Shown here: positions 8,511-18,195 of the stretch, piece after piece | Numbering within the stretch: position 1 is the stretch's first letter | How the letters are laid out: each line of letters starts with the position of its first letter | DNA from: DATEGZ01 sp035519535 | Lineage (GTDB): Bacteria > Acidobacteriota > Vicinamibacteria > Vicinamibacterales > SCN-69-37 | Reading direction: 5' to 3' | Length of the DNA: 64,000 nt | Assembly (NCBI GenBank): GCA_035519535.1 | Contig: DATIWF010000029.1 | Coordinates: forward strand, 28,788-92,787 | Notes under the pieces: generated by a model | Database searches by the model: none | What the model saw: the letters and a program-made list of their open reading frames with translations, nothing else | What the model was told of the DNA's origin: nothing | Made by a program: the position numbers and the translations under genes

Positions 8511-11500
8511 GTGGATTCGCTCATCGGACGCACGCTCTCGCATTACGAGATCACCGCCGAGCTCGGCCGCGGCGGGATGGGCGTGGTCTACCGCGCCCAC
8601 GACACGAAGCTGGACCGCGACGTCGCGCTCAAAGTCCTGCCAGCTGAGCTGCTGCCCGACGAGGCGCACCGGCGCCGGTTCATCCGCGAAGCGCAGACGG
8701 CGTCGCAGCTCGAGCACCCGCATATCGGGGTCATCCACGAAATCGACGAGGTCGACGGGATCGCGTTCATCGCGATGGAGCTCATCCGCGGGGAGAAGCT
8801 GAGCGAGGTGATCGCGCGAGGCGGGCTGTCCCCGGCACGCGCGCTCGACCTGGCCACGGAAGTCGCCGAGGGCCTCGCGCGCGCGCACGACGCCGGCGTC
8901 GTCCACCGCGATCTGAAGCCCGCCAACGTGATGGTGACCGGCGACGGCCACGCGAAGATCATCGACTTCGGCCTCGCGAAGCTGCTGCGCGCGGTGACCG
9001 CCGACACCGACGAAACGGCGCCGGCGACGACGCCGGGTACGGTCATGGGCACGACGGCGTACATGTCGCCGGAGCAGGCGCGCGGTCAGCGGGTCGATCA
9101 CCGCAGCGACATCTTCAGCTTCGGCGCGATGCTCTTCGAGATCCTGGGCGGACGCTCGCCATTTCGGGGCCAGACCACCGTCGATACGCTGCACGCGATT
9201 CTGAACGATCCGCCGCCGCCGCTCCCGCCGTTCAAGTCGGCGGTGCCCACGGACGTGGCCGGCGAGCTCGAGCGCATTGTCGACAAGTGTCTCGCCAAAG
9301 ATCCCGACGCGCGGTACCAGGGCCTGCGCGACCTCGTGGTCGATCTCCGAGCCGCGCGGCGCCGGCTCGAATCCGGCACGGGCCGTGTCCCGGCGGCCGT
9401 GGCACCGGCGCCGGCGGCGACCGCGCGCGCGTCGTGGCGGCTGATCGCGGGCGGCCTCGTCCTGGTCGTCGCCCTCGTCGCGGTGGGCGTCGTGATGTGG
9501 CCGCGCCTGCGCGGCACGCCGCCGCCCCCGCCGCTCACGGCGAGCGGGAAACCGTCGGTGGCCGTGCTGTATTTCCAGAACAACACCGGCAGCCCGCAGC
9601 TCGACTGGCTGCGGACGGGCTTGACCGACATGGTCGTGACCGATTTGTCCCAGTCGCCGGACACGAACGTGCTGAGCACGGATCGGCTCTACCAGATCCT
9701 GGCGTACCTCAAACGACAGAACGATCCCGTCATTTCCTTCGACACCGTGCGTGAGGTGGCGCGTCTGGCGGGCGTCCAGCATGTGCTCATCGGCAACTAC
9801 ATCAAGGCCGGCGAGACGATTCGGATCAACGTCACGCTGCAGGATGTGACCTCGGGACGCATTCTGACGGCCGAGCACCTGGAAGCCGCGAACGAAAGCC
9901 AGCTCTTTCCGACCGTCGATAGTCTTACGCGCCGTCTGCAGACCCACCTGGCCTCGACGGTCGCGAGTGGCGCGCCCACGGATCTCTTGAAGGCGCCTGG
10001 TGCGTCGGGCGGGAACGGGACCACCGGGCTCTATCGCACGCTCGAGGAGGTCACGACATCGTCCGTTGATGCGTACCGCGTGTACGCGCAAGGCGTGAGC
10101 CTGCTCGAGAGCGGGCGACCGCGGCAGGCCGAGCCCCTGCTGCTGAAGGCGATCGAGATCGATCCCGATTTCGCTCTGGCGATGGTGCGCCTGGCCGCTG
10201 TCGAGAACAACCTGCGCCGGTTGGACAAGAGCGCCGACTACGCCCAGCAGGCGCTGGCTCACGCCGACCGTCTCTCACTGCGGGACCGTTACTACATCGA
10301 AGGATTCCGCTACTCGCGCGACGAGGAAACCGAGGAGCGTGGCGCGGCCGCGTACGAGAAGCTGCTGGCCCTCTACCCTCAACACTACGCGGGCACGCAC
10401 AATCTGGCGGATCTGTACTTCAATGCCGGACGTTTCGAGGACTCGGCGCGGCTGGGTGAGCAACTGCGCTTGAACTCCGTGGTCCTCCCGATCTCGCTGA
10501 GCAATCTCGCCGCCTCGTACGCGTTTCTCGACGACCTGCCCAAAGCTCAAGCCGTGCTCGACGACTACCTGCGGCGCTTTCCCGGAAGCGCTGACGCGTA
10601 CCGCAGCCTTGGCGAGCTCATGATCACCTTCGTCAAACCCGCTGAGGCCGCCGCGGCGTTCGACCAGGCGGATGCGATCGATGGCGGCGATCCGACGTGG
10701 CTGTCCGATCGCTGGGCCGTCGCCGTGCTGCAGGATCGGTGGGCGGATGCCGAGGCCGCGACCACGGCGCAGATCCGGGCGGCTGATCCCTTCACTGCGT
10801 TTTCTTCGGTCCAGACGCACGCGCTGCGAGAGCTGTACCGCGGCCGAAGCACCGCCGCGCTGACCATCCTGGGCAAGGCCAAATCGGTGGCTGCGACTGC
10901 CGGTCCTACGTTCGATGCCCTCCTCAAGCTGACCGAGGCCCGCACGCTCTTGGCGCTCGGCGAGCCTCAACAGGCGCTCGCGTTCGCCGAACTGGCGCGC
11001 AAGCTGCCCGGTCAGGCGTTCCTGACGCCAATCGGCCTGAGCCGGTACTACCTGGCGGTCGCGTTGACACGTTTGGGGCGCGACGCCGAGGCCCGCGGAC
11101 CGATTGGTGAGATCAAGGCACGCGCCGACGTCGGGTTCAGTCCGGTCGAAAGACGGCGAGTCCACCAGCTCGCCGGCGTCCTGGCACTCGATCGGCACGA
11201 CACCGCAACCGCCATCGACGAGCTTCGACAGGCCGAGGGCCTTCTTCCGCCGCGCAGCAACTCGGGACCTCCTCCGACCCAGCCGGAGGTCTGGTTCGCT
11301 CTAGGTTCGGCGTACCTCGCGGCGGGCAACGATGACGAGGCCGAAAAGCGATTCTCCCGGCTGGTGGACGGAGCGGAGCGCGTGGCTTATCCCATCGAAT
11401 ACGTTCGCAGTATTTATTTCCTGGGTCAGATTGCCGAGCGGCGCGGGGAGGCGGACAAGGCGCGCGACTACTATCGACGCTTCCTCACCTACTGGGGCGA

Positions 11501-11552
11501 CGGCGAGATCGATCGCGACAAGGTCGCGGAGGCGAGGAAGAAGATCAAGTAG
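8511..11552 (+). CDS. Membrane Ser/Thr protein kinase with TolB-N/FlgO-like domain and TPRs (paralog 2)
   Basis: This 1013-residue protein has the same architecture as the preceding gene, with no length change in the kinase domain: Lys41, Asp134 in HRDLKPANV and DFG at 152-154. One membrane helix lies at about 309-331 (LIAGGLVLVVALVAVGVV), followed by the TolB-N/FlgO-like segment opening with PSVAVLYFQNNTGS and a TPR region rich in ALAxxxRxxG patterns. The GTG start is 42 bases after the stop of paralog 1. Divergence is greatest in the juxtamembrane linker and in the TPRs, so the two kinases may share a catalytic style but respond to different partners. An independent promoter-like box suggests they need not be co-transcribed. 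Confidence 0.9.
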   Translation: MDSLIGRTLSHYEITAELGRGGMGVVYRAHDTKLDRDVALKVLPAELLPDEAHRRRFIREAQTASQLEHPHIGVIHEIDEVDGIAFIAMELIRGEKLSEVIARGGLSPARALDLATEVAEGLARAHDAGVVHRDLKPANVMVTGDGHAKIIDFGLAKLLRAVTADTDETAPATTPGTVMGTTAYMSPEQARGQRVDHRSDIFSFGAMLFEILGGRSPFRGQTTVDTLHAILNDPPPPLPPFKSAVPTDVAGELERIVDKCLAKDPDARYQGLRDLVVDLRAARRRLESGTGRVPAAVAPAPAATARASWRLIAGGLVLVVALVAVGVVMWPRLRGTPPPPPLTASGKPSVAVLYFQNNTGSPQLDWLRTGLTDMVVTDLSQSPDTNVLSTDRLYQILAYLKRQNDPVISFDTVREVARLAGVQHVLIGNYIKAGETIRINVTLQDVTSGRILTAEHLEAANESQLFPTVDSLTRRLQTHLASTVASGAPTDLLKAPGASGGNGTTGLYRTLEEVTTSSVDAYRVYAQGVSLLESGRPRQAEPLLLKAIEIDPDFALAMVRLAAVENNLRRLDKSADYAQQALAHADRLSLRDRYYIEGFRYSRDEETEERGAAAYEKLLALYPQHYAGTHNLADLYFNAGRFEDSARLGEQLRLNSVVLPISLSNLAASYAFLDDLPKAQAVLDDYLRRFPGSADAYRSLGELMITFVKPAEAAAAFDQADAIDGGDPTWLSDRWAVAVLQDRWADAEAATTAQIRAADPFTAFSSVQTHALRELYRGRSTAALTILGKAKSVAATAGPTFDALLKLTEARTLLALGEPQQALAFAELARKLPGQAFLTPIGLSRYYLAVALTRLGRDAEARGPIGEIKARADVGFSPVERRRVHQLAGVLALDRHDTATAIDELRQAEGLLPPRSNSGPPPTQPEVWFALGSAYLAAGNDDEAEKRFSRLVDGAERVAYPIEYVRSIYFLGQIAERRGEADKARDYYRRFLTYWGDGEIDRDKVAEARKKIK

Positions 11553-11622
11553 GGCAGAAGGCAGAAGGCAGAAGGCAGAAGGCAGAAGGCAGAAGGCAGA
11601 GGGCAGAGGGCAGAGGGCAGAA
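11553..11622. repeat. Ten-unit GGCAGAA/GGCAGAG heptamer array
   Basis: Seventy bases made of about ten 7-base units start just after the kinase 2 stop codon and end two bases before the GTG of the next gene. The last units (GAGGGCAGAGGG) are purine-rich and could serve as the ribosome binding site. Similar arrays occur at 21121-21152 and 24843-24894. Confidence 0.9.
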
Positions 11623-11624
11623 CC

Positions 11625-12944
11625 GTGAAACACGCAGCCAAACTCATCGCGTTCGTCTGTGTTGTGTTGGCAGCGGCGAGCGCGTTGCTCGTCGCGCAGG
11701 GCCGCGGGCGCGGCGGCGGCGCCGCAGGGCCGCAGACCGCCTACGTCCTCAAGCCGGCGCGCGTGTTCGACGGCGACGCGCTCCACGACGGCTGGGTCGT
11801 CGTCGTGCAAGGCCAGCGCATCCAGGCCGCGGGTCCGGCGGCATCTGTCGCGCCGCCGGCAAACGCCGAAACGATCGACCTGCCGGGCACGACGCTCCTG
11901 CCCGGGCTGATCGAGGCGCACTCGCACGTCCTGCTCCATCCGTACAACGAGACGACGTGGAACGATCAGGTCGAGCACGAGCTGCTGGGGCTTCGCATCG
12001 CTCGCGCCACGGTCTCGCTCAAGGCCACGCTTGACGCCGGGTTCACGACGATTCGCGACCTCGGGACCGAGGGCGCGGGCTACGCGGATGTCGGACTGAA
12101 GGCGGCCGTGAATCAGGGCATCATCCCCGGGCCGCGCATGCTCGTCGTCACGCGCGCGATCGTCGCCACCGGCGCCTATGGCCCGAAGGGCTTCCCGGCG
12201 GAATGGGACGTGCCGCAGGGCGGGGAAGAAGCCTCCGGCGTCGGCGAGCTGACGCGGGTCATCCGCGATCAGGCGAGCAAAGGCGCCGACTGGATCAAAC
12301 TCTACGGCGACTATCGCGTCGGGCCGAGTGGCGGCGCCGTGCCGACGTTCACGCTCGACGAGATGAAGACGGCCGTCGAAGTCGCGCACAGCATCGGTCG
12401 GCCGGTGGCCGTGCACACGAGCACGACCGAAGGGCTGCGCCGGGCGATCCTCGCCGGCGTCGACACGATCGAGCACGGCGACGGGGGCACGCCCGAGCTG
12501 TTCAAGATGATGGTCGACGCGCACATCGCGCTCTGCCCGACGCTCGCCGCCACCGACGCGACCAGCCAGTACGCGGGCTGGAACAAGGCCGGCGGCGCTC
12601 CCGAGCCGCAAGCCGTGCAGCACAAGCGCCAGATGTTCAAGATGGCGCTCGATGCCGGCGTGACGATCGCCAGCGGATCCGACGTGGGCGTCTTCACGCA
12701 CGGCGACAACGCGCGCGAGATCGAGCTGATGGTGGCCTACGGCATGGCCCCGATCGACGCATTGAAATCCGCGACCTCGGTCGACGCGAAGGCGCTCCAC
12801 ATGGACACGCAGGTCGGGCGGGTCGCGCAGGGGCTGTTTGCGGACCTCGTCGCCGTCGACGGCGATCCCACCAAAGACATCTCGGTGCTGCACAAGGTGA
12901 AATTGGTGATGAAAGGTGGCACGGTCGTGAGGAAGACGAATTGA
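11625..12944 (+). CDS. Secreted amidohydrolase, imidazolonepropionase-like
   Basis: A metal-dependent hydrolase of 439 residues with a signal peptide (MKHAAKLIAFVCVVLAAASALLVAQ). The amidohydrolase TIM-barrel ligands can be followed in order: HSH in EAHSHVLLH (about 102-104), a Lys in DWIKLYGDYR, His in VAVHTSTTEG, His in TIEHGD and Asp in ASGSDVG. The N-terminal beta-sandwich segment contains VFDGDALHDGWVVVVQG, typical of the family. Secreted members of this group often act on dipeptides or cyclic amides, but the substrate cannot be predicted. The GTG start directly follows the heptamer array. A homologous amidohydrolase at 24905 also sits directly behind such an array. Confidence 0.88.
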   Translation: MKHAAKLIAFVCVVLAAASALLVAQGRGRGGGAAGPQTAYVLKPARVFDGDALHDGWVVVVQGQRIQAAGPAASVAPPANAETIDLPGTTLLPGLIEAHSHVLLHPYNETTWNDQVEHELLGLRIARATVSLKATLDAGFTTIRDLGTEGAGYADVGLKAAVNQGIIPGPRMLVVTRAIVATGAYGPKGFPAEWDVPQGGEEASGVGELTRVIRDQASKGADWIKLYGDYRVGPSGGAVPTFTLDEMKTAVEVAHSIGRPVAVHTSTTEGLRRAILAGVDTIEHGDGGTPELFKMMVDAHIALCPTLAATDATSQYAGWNKAGGAPEPQAVQHKRQMFKMALDAGVTIASGSDVGVFTHGDNAREIELMVAYGMAPIDALKSATSVDAKALHMDTQVGRVAQGLFADLVAVDGDPTKDISVLHKVKLVMKGGTVVRKTN

Positions 12945-12946
12945 GG

Positions 12947-14014
12947 ATGTCAGGACCGTGTCACTGCGGAATGGCCGTCGTCGCCGGCGTTCTGCTCGCC
13001 GCGCCGCAGTGGACGCCGCAGACGTCCGGCGTGACCGCGAGTCTCCGCGGCGTCAGCGCCGTGAACGACCGCGTCGTCTGGGCCAGCGGGTCCGGCGCGA
13101 CGGTGCTGCGGACGACCGATGGCGGCGCGACCTGGACGAAGCTGCCGGTCACGACCGACCGCGTCGACTTTCGCGACATCGACGCGATCGACGAGCGCAC
13201 GGCGTACGTGCTCAGCATCGGCGCCGGCCCGACGTCGCGCATCTACAAGACCACGGACGCCGGCGAGCACTGGGAGCTGCAGCTCGCGAATCAGGATCCG
13301 AAAGTGTTTCTCGACGCGATGTCCTTCTGGGACGCGACGCACGGCATCGCGGTCAGCGACACGATCGACGGCCACTTCGTGATCTTCATGACCGACGACG
13401 GCCGAACCTGGACGCGTCTTCCGGCCGATCGCTTGCCGCCGGCGCAGCCGGATGAGGGCTTCTTCGCGGCGAGCGGCACCAACGTCGCGGTGAAGGGCCA
13501 GGACCACGTGTGGATCGGCACCGGTGCAGCCGCGCGGGCGCGAGTGCTGCGATCGCTCGACCACGGGCGGACCTGGGCCGTGGCGGAGACGCCGCTGCTC
13601 TCCGGCCAGAAGTCGGGCATCTACTCCATCGACTTTCGCGACGATCTCCACGGCGTCATCGTCGGCGGCACGTACGACAGGGAATCAGAAGCGCTCGACA
13701 ATCTCGCCGTGACGTCGGACGGCGGCGCGACGTGGACGCTCGTCAGGGAGCACGGTCTCTCCGGCTTTCGGTCGGTCGTCACCTACCTGAAAGGCACGCT
13801 GGGTGTCGGCCCGTCGTGGCTCGCGGTCGGCCCGTCTGGCGCCGACTTCTCGACGGACGACGGCCGGACGTGGACGCCCGTGCCGGGCCCGGGCTTCCAC
13901 ACGTTCAGCCTCGCGCCGCGCTCGCTGGTCGGCTGGGGCGCGGGATCGCAGGGCCGGATCGCGAAGCTCGACGGCCTCAGCCCTTCTCGAACAGCGCCTC
14001 GGTTTCCTTATTGA
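12947..14014 (+). CDS. Secreted HCF136/YCF48-like beta-propeller protein
   Basis: This protein has 355 residues from the ATG at 12947; an in-frame ATG at 12971 (MAVVAGVLLAAPQW) would leave a cleaner signal peptide and may be the real start. Repeated Asp-box/YCF48 motifs (TTDGGATW, TTDAGEHW, TSDGGATW, STDDGRTW) mark a single propeller. YCF48 in cyanobacteria assists photosystem II assembly, but the heterotroph homologues are secreted proteins of unknown role, so no photosynthetic link is implied. It lies two bases after the amidohydrolase stop, so the two genes form an operon. Its 3' end overlaps the convergent membrane-protein gene by 38 bases. Confidence 0.82.
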   Translation: MSGPCHCGMAVVAGVLLAAPQWTPQTSGVTASLRGVSAVNDRVVWASGSGATVLRTTDGGATWTKLPVTTDRVDFRDIDAIDERTAYVLSIGAGPTSRIYKTTDAGEHWELQLANQDPKVFLDAMSFWDATHGIAVSDTIDGHFVIFMTDDGRTWTRLPADRLPPAQPDEGFFAASGTNVAVKGQDHVWIGTGAAARARVLRSLDHGRTWAVAETPLLSGQKSGIYSIDFRDDLHGVIVGGTYDRESEALDNLAVTSDGGATWTLVREHGLSGFRSVVTYLKGTLGVGPSWLAVGPSGADFSTDDGRTWTPVPGPGFHTFSLAPRSLVGWGAGSQGRIAKLDGLSPSRTAPRFPY

Positions 14015-14354
14015 AGAGAATCACGAGCGCGTAGATTCCGAAGATCGTCCCGATCGGGATGCGAATCAGGCTGATGGCGGCGAGGATGATGCCGAGGACT
14101 CGCGACCAGCGTCGAAGCGTCAGCATGCCCCAGCCGCAGATGATGTGAGGGACGGCCAGCACGATCAGGAAGATCGTGAGCGTCAGGCCGGTGAAGCCGA
14201 GGACGGCGACGCCGAGTGGAGCGCCCTCCTCGTGCGAGGCGCCGACAATCGTCGCGAGCACGCCGAACACGAAGGACGAGAAGAACGCGGCGAGCAGTAA
14301 CAGCGCGCCGAACACGATGAAGAGGACCGCGATGACTTTGACGTGTGTGGCCAC
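13977..14354 (-). CDS. Small four-helix membrane protein of unknown function
   Basis: The protein has 125 residues and begins MATHVKVIAVLFIVFGALLLL. Four hydrophobic segments are visible (about residues 6-30, 45-70, 72-95 and 95-115), with a short HEEG loop between the first two. No catalytic motif was recognised. Similar small proteins are frequent in Acidobacteriota-like genomes next to unrelated genes. It is transcribed in the same direction as its neighbours on the minus strand, 15 bases after the RRM gene, so the two may be co-transcribed. Confidence 0.7.
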   Translation of the reverse strand: MATHVKVIAVLFIVFGALLLLAAFFSSFVFGVLATIVGASHEEGAPLGVAVLGFTGLTLTIFLIVLAVPHIICGWGMLTLRRWSRVLGIILAAISLIRIPIGTIFGIYALVILFNKETEALFEKG

Positions 14355-14369
14355 CGGCCGCCTCGCGCC

Positions 14370-14978
14370 CTACTCGTCCTTCTTGTCTTCGGGTGCGCGC
14401 GACGCCGGGTCGTCGAAGTCCGTCATCGGCTCGCTGACGTCGTTCGGATCGTCGTAGAGCCCGTCCATCCGGCCCGAGAAACGTTCCTTGATCGGACCCT
14501 TCGGTCCGCGTTCCTTGTTCTCCCAGCGCTTCTCGCTTTGCGCGCTCTTCTTCTTCGGCGGACCGAAGCGTCCCGGCGGTCCGAGATCGCCGCGCGGGGG
14601 GCCACCTGGCCGGAAGCCCCCGGGTCCCCCCATCGGCCGCGGCCCGCCAAAGCCGCCCCCGCCGGGGGGGCCGAACCCGCCGCCCGGACGGAACCCGCCG
14701 CCCCCGCTTGGCCGGAAGCCCCCGGCGGGCCGTTCCTCACGGGGACGGGCCTCGCTCACTGAGAGCGATCGGCCCATGAACGGCTGCTGGTTGAACCGGG
14801 TGATGGCCTCTTCCGCCATGGCTCGATCGGTGTATTCGACGAAGGCGAAGCCGCGCGGCCGTCCGGTGTCGCGGTCGACGGGAATGACGATCTGGGACGG
14901 GGCGCCGACTCCGGCGAAATGCGCACGCAAATCCGCTTCGGTGGCCCCGTAGGGCATGTTGCCGACGAACAAACGCAC
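14370..14978 (-). CDS. RNA-binding protein with one RRM and Gly/Arg-rich tail
   Basis: A single RRM covers residues 1-80: RNP2 as LFVGNMPY and RNP1 as RGFAFVEY, with the expected beta-alpha-beta-beta-alpha-beta spacing. A long GGFRP/GGGG-rich region (about 90-150) follows, then a Lys/Arg-rich charged tail. I place the start at the GTG at 14978 (encoding MRLFVGN) rather than the GTG at 14984, because the -10-like GATAGT at 14987-14992 would put transcription initiation at about 14980, past the first GTG. Such proteins bind single-stranded RNA and may act as RNA chaperones. The disordered tail is unusually long for a bacterial RRM protein. Confidence 0.87.
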   Translation of the reverse strand: MRLFVGNMPYGATEADLRAHFAGVGAPSQIVIPVDRDTGRPRGFAFVEYTDRAMAEEAITRFNQQPFMGRSLSVSEARPREERPAGGFRPSGGGGFRPGGGFGPPGGGGFGGPRPMGGPGGFRPGGPPRGDLGPPGRFGPPKKKSAQSEKRWENKERGPKGPIKERFSGRMDGLYDDPNDVSEPMTDFDDPASRAPEDKKDE

Positions 14979-14986
14979 AGCCACTG

Positions 14987-14992
14987 ACTATC
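14987..14992 (-). promoter_or_regulatory. -10-like GATAGT of the RRM gene
   Basis: On the minus strand GATAGT lies eight bases before the GTG at 14978, the spacing expected for a leaderless mRNA starting with MRLFVGN. It decides between the two candidate starts. Confidence 0.45.
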
Positions 14993-15234
14993 CTCGCGTA
15001 GTTGACTGGGGGGACTCAGGTCGACGGAAGGTCTGAAAGCTCACGCTGCACCACGAAGAGTGCCACACGATTCATTGAATGAGGGCAGGGGATGAATGCG
15101 TCGCTAACGGTGCGCTTCGACCGTCGGGCAGGATAGCACGGTCGCCCCGTGAAGGCAAAGGGGCCCGGCGGGCGGCGCCGCCCGTAGTAACATGGTTGGC
15201 TTGGCCAGCGGGCCGAGGAGCTCGCTGTCGAGTG

Positions 15235-18189
15235 ATGTCCGAATCCACGTCGGTTCCCGTTGTGCCGTCGGGCGCCACCCTGGTGGTCCGCGGCGCGCGC
15301 ACGCACAACCTGAAGGGCGTCGACCTGACGCTCCCGCACCGGCAGCTCATCGTCTTCACGGGCGTGAGCGGGTCGGGCAAGTCGTCGCTGGCCTTCGACA
15401 CGATCTACGCCGAGGGGCAGCGCCGCTACGTCGAGTCGCTGTCCGCCTACGCGCGGCAGTTCCTGGAGCGGATGGAGAAGCCGGACGTGGACGGGATCGA
15501 CGGCATCGCGCCGGCGATTGCGATCCGCCAGAAGAACAGTGTCCGCAACCCACGCTCGACGGTGGGCACGACGACAGAAATCCACGATTATCTGCGGCTG
15601 TTGTGGGCGCGGGTGGGCCGGACGATCTGCCGGCAATGCGGGAAGCCGGTCGAGCGCGAGTCACCCGACCTGGTCGCGACCGAACTGCTCAAGCTGCCCG
15701 CGGGCGCCAGGCTGCTCGTGGGCTTCGACCATCCCCTGGTGACGGCGCCGGGGATCTTCGCGCCGGCCGACATCGACGGGGACGGGGAGGCCGAGGACAC
15801 GGCCGGCGACGACCTGCCGTTCGACGCGGGCACGGGACGGAACGGCGCGAACGGCGGGCCAGCCCAGGAGGATCCGCTGACGTCGGCGCTCGGCACGCTC
15901 CGCAAGCGTGGTTTTGGCCGGCTGCTCGTCGACGGGCGCGTCGTGGCGATTGAGGAGGCGGCAGGCAAGCCCAACGGGCTGCGAGGCGCCGCCTCGCTCG
16001 CGGTGATTGTGGATCGCTTGAAGGTCGCGCCCGACGTGCGGTCGCGGCTGACGGACTCGATCGAGACGGCGTTCCGCGACGGCGACGGCGCGGCATTTGC
16101 GGTGGAAGTGGACGAGGCCGGGGCGCCGACCGCAACGCACCGCTTCAGCGAGCGGTTCGAATGCCGCACGTGCGGGATTGCCTACGAGGTGCCGCAGCCG
16201 CGCCTGTTTTCGTTCAACAATCCATTCGGCGCGTGCCCGACCTGCCACGGTTTCGGCAACATCATCGAGCTGGACCTCGCGCTGGTCGTGCCCGATCCGA
16301 CGCGATCGATCAACGGCGGCGCGATCGAGCCGTGGACGAAACCGCACTACCGCAGCTGCCTGGTCCAGCTCAAGCGGGCCGCGAAGGCCGCGAACCTGCG
16401 GCTCGACGCGCCGTGGCGCGACCTGACCGATGCCGAGCGTCAGTTCGTGATCGAAGGCGACGGCGAGTACGAAGGCGTCAAGGGTTTCTTCCGACGGCTC
16501 GAGCGCAAGAAGTACAAGGTGCACGTCCGGGTGTTCCTCAGCCGGTATCGCGGCTACCTCGTCTGCCACGACTGCGGCGGCACGCGGCTGCGGCGGGAGG
16601 CGCGCGACGTGCGCGTGGGCGATCGAACCATCGACGCCGCCTGCGCGCTCACCGTGAAGGACGCCGCCGCGTTCTTCGACGGCCTGCGCCTGTCCGAGAA
16701 GGAGGCGGTCGTGGCCGGCACGGTCCTGCGCGAGATCCGGCGGCGGCTCGGCTTCCTCACCGATGTCGGCCTCGACTACCTGACGCTCGATCGGCTGTCG
16801 TCGACGCTCTCCGGCGGCGAATCGCAGCGCATCAACCTGGCGACGTCGCTGGGGTCGGCGCTCGTCGACACGCTCTACGTCCTCGACGAACCGTCGATCG
16901 GCCTGCACCCGCGCGACAACGAGCGCCTGATCACGATCCTCAAGCAGCTCCGCGACCAGGGCAACACCGTGCTCGTCGTCGAACACGACGCGGACATGAT
17001 CCGCGTCGCGGACCAGATTGTCGATCTGGGCCTGGGCGCCGGCGAGCAGGGCGGGCGCGTGATCTACTCCGGCCCGGTGAGCGGCCTGCTGCAGGACGGC
17101 CGGTCGCTGACGGCGAAGTACATGCGCGACGAGCTCGCGATTCCGGTGCCGGCGACGCGCCGGCGGCCGGGCGTGCAGCACCTGAAGGTGTACGGGGCGA
17201 GCGAGCACAACCTCAAGGACATCGACGTCGACATTCCGCTGGGCCTGCTCACCGGCGTCACCGGCGTGAGCGGCTCGGGCAAGTCGACGCTCGTGCACGA
17301 CGTGATCTATGCGGCGATCAAGCGCGCGAAGGGCGACTGGGACCGGCGCGTCGGCTCGCACCGCAGGCTCGAGGGCGCGGAGTTCATCAGCGACGCCGTG
17401 CTCGTCGATCAGCAGCCGATCGGCCGCACGCCGCGCTCGAATCCCGTGACGTACCTCAAGGCCTTCGATCCGATCCGCGAGCTCTTCGCGTCGACGAAGG
17501 ACGCGCGCGCGAAGGGCCTCACGGCGAGCCACTTCTCGTTCAACGTCCCCGGCGGCCGCTGCGAGGCATGCGAAGGCGAGGGGGTCGTCCGCGTCGAGAT
17601 GCAGTTCCTGGCGGACGTCTTCGTGCCGTGCGACCAGTGCGACGGCAAGCGCTTCCGCCCGCAGGTGCTCGAGGTCCGCTACAAGGGCCGCAACATCGAC
17701 CAGGTGCTCGACCTGACCGTGCGCGAGGCGCTCACGTTCTTCGGCGGATCGCCGAAGGTCGTGCGGCGCCTGCAGGTCCTCGACGAGATCGGCCTCGGCT
17801 ACCTCCGGCTCGGCCAGCCGGCGACGACGCTCTCGGGCGGCGAGGCGCAGCGAATCAAGATCGCGTCGCATCTGGGCGCGCAGGGCGGCGAGCGCATGCT
17901 CTACGTGCTCGACGAGCCCACGACCGGCCTCCACTTCGACGACATCGTGAAACTCGTCGCGGCGCTCAAGAAGCTCCTGCACGCGGGGCACAGCCTGGTG
18001 GTGATCGAGCACAATCTCGACGTGCTCAAGACCGCGGACTGGATCATCGACCTCGGGCCCGAGGGCGGCGAGGCCGGCGGCCACGTGGTGGCGACCGGGA
18101 CGCCCGAGCAGATCGCGAAGACGGCCGCGTCCTACACGGGCCAGCACCTGCAGCGCGTGCTCGCCGCGGCGCGGGCCCACGGTCAGTAG
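15235..18189 (+). CDS. uvrA: Excinuclease ABC subunit A
   Basis: The damage-sensing ATPase of nucleotide excision repair, 984 residues. It shows two ABC ATPase modules: Walker A GVSGSGKSSLAFDT near residue 40 and GVSGSGKSTLVHD near 680, each with signatures (TLSGGESQRI and TLSGGEAQRI) and Walker B (LYVLDEPSIGLHP and LYVLDEPTTGLHF). Zinc-binding Cys pairs are seen in CRTCG/CPTCHG and CEACEG/CDQCDG. The ATG at 15235 is preceded by GAGGAG; the frame stays open upstream without homology. A Gly/Asp-rich insert near residues 175-215 is slightly longer than usual. The alkyladenine glycosylase gene follows after six bases, making a DNA-repair operon. Confidence 0.97.
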   Translation: MSESTSVPVVPSGATLVVRGARTHNLKGVDLTLPHRQLIVFTGVSGSGKSSLAFDTIYAEGQRRYVESLSAYARQFLERMEKPDVDGIDGIAPAIAIRQKNSVRNPRSTVGTTTEIHDYLRLLWARVGRTICRQCGKPVERESPDLVATELLKLPAGARLLVGFDHPLVTAPGIFAPADIDGDGEAEDTAGDDLPFDAGTGRNGANGGPAQEDPLTSALGTLRKRGFGRLLVDGRVVAIEEAAGKPNGLRGAASLAVIVDRLKVAPDVRSRLTDSIETAFRDGDGAAFAVEVDEAGAPTATHRFSERFECRTCGIAYEVPQPRLFSFNNPFGACPTCHGFGNIIELDLALVVPDPTRSINGGAIEPWTKPHYRSCLVQLKRAAKAANLRLDAPWRDLTDAERQFVIEGDGEYEGVKGFFRRLERKKYKVHVRVFLSRYRGYLVCHDCGGTRLRREARDVRVGDRTIDAACALTVKDAAAFFDGLRLSEKEAVVAGTVLREIRRRLGFLTDVGLDYLTLDRLSSTLSGGESQRINLATSLGSALVDTLYVLDEPSIGLHPRDNERLITILKQLRDQGNTVLVVEHDADMIRVADQIVDLGLGAGEQGGRVIYSGPVSGLLQDGRSLTAKYMRDELAIPVPATRRRPGVQHLKVYGASEHNLKDIDVDIPLGLLTGVTGVSGSGKSTLVHDVIYAAIKRAKGDWDRRVGSHRRLEGAEFISDAVLVDQQPIGRTPRSNPVTYLKAFDPIRELFASTKDARAKGLTASHFSFNVPGGRCEACEGEGVVRVEMQFLADVFVPCDQCDGKRFRPQVLEVRYKGRNIDQVLDLTVREALTFFGGSPKVVRRLQVLDEIGLGYLRLGQPATTLSGGEAQRIKIASHLGAQGGERMLYVLDEPTTGLHFDDIVKLVAALKKLLHAGHSLVVIEHNLDVLKTADWIIDLGPEGGEAGGHVVATGTPEQIAKTAASYTGQHLQRVLAAARAHGQ

Positions 18190-18195
18190 CCCGGC

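Noticed and set aside
12947..14014. Photosynthesis-related function for the HCF136/YCF48-like protein
   Set aside because: No photosystem or pigment genes are nearby, and YCF48-type repeats are widespread in secreted proteins of non-phototrophs.
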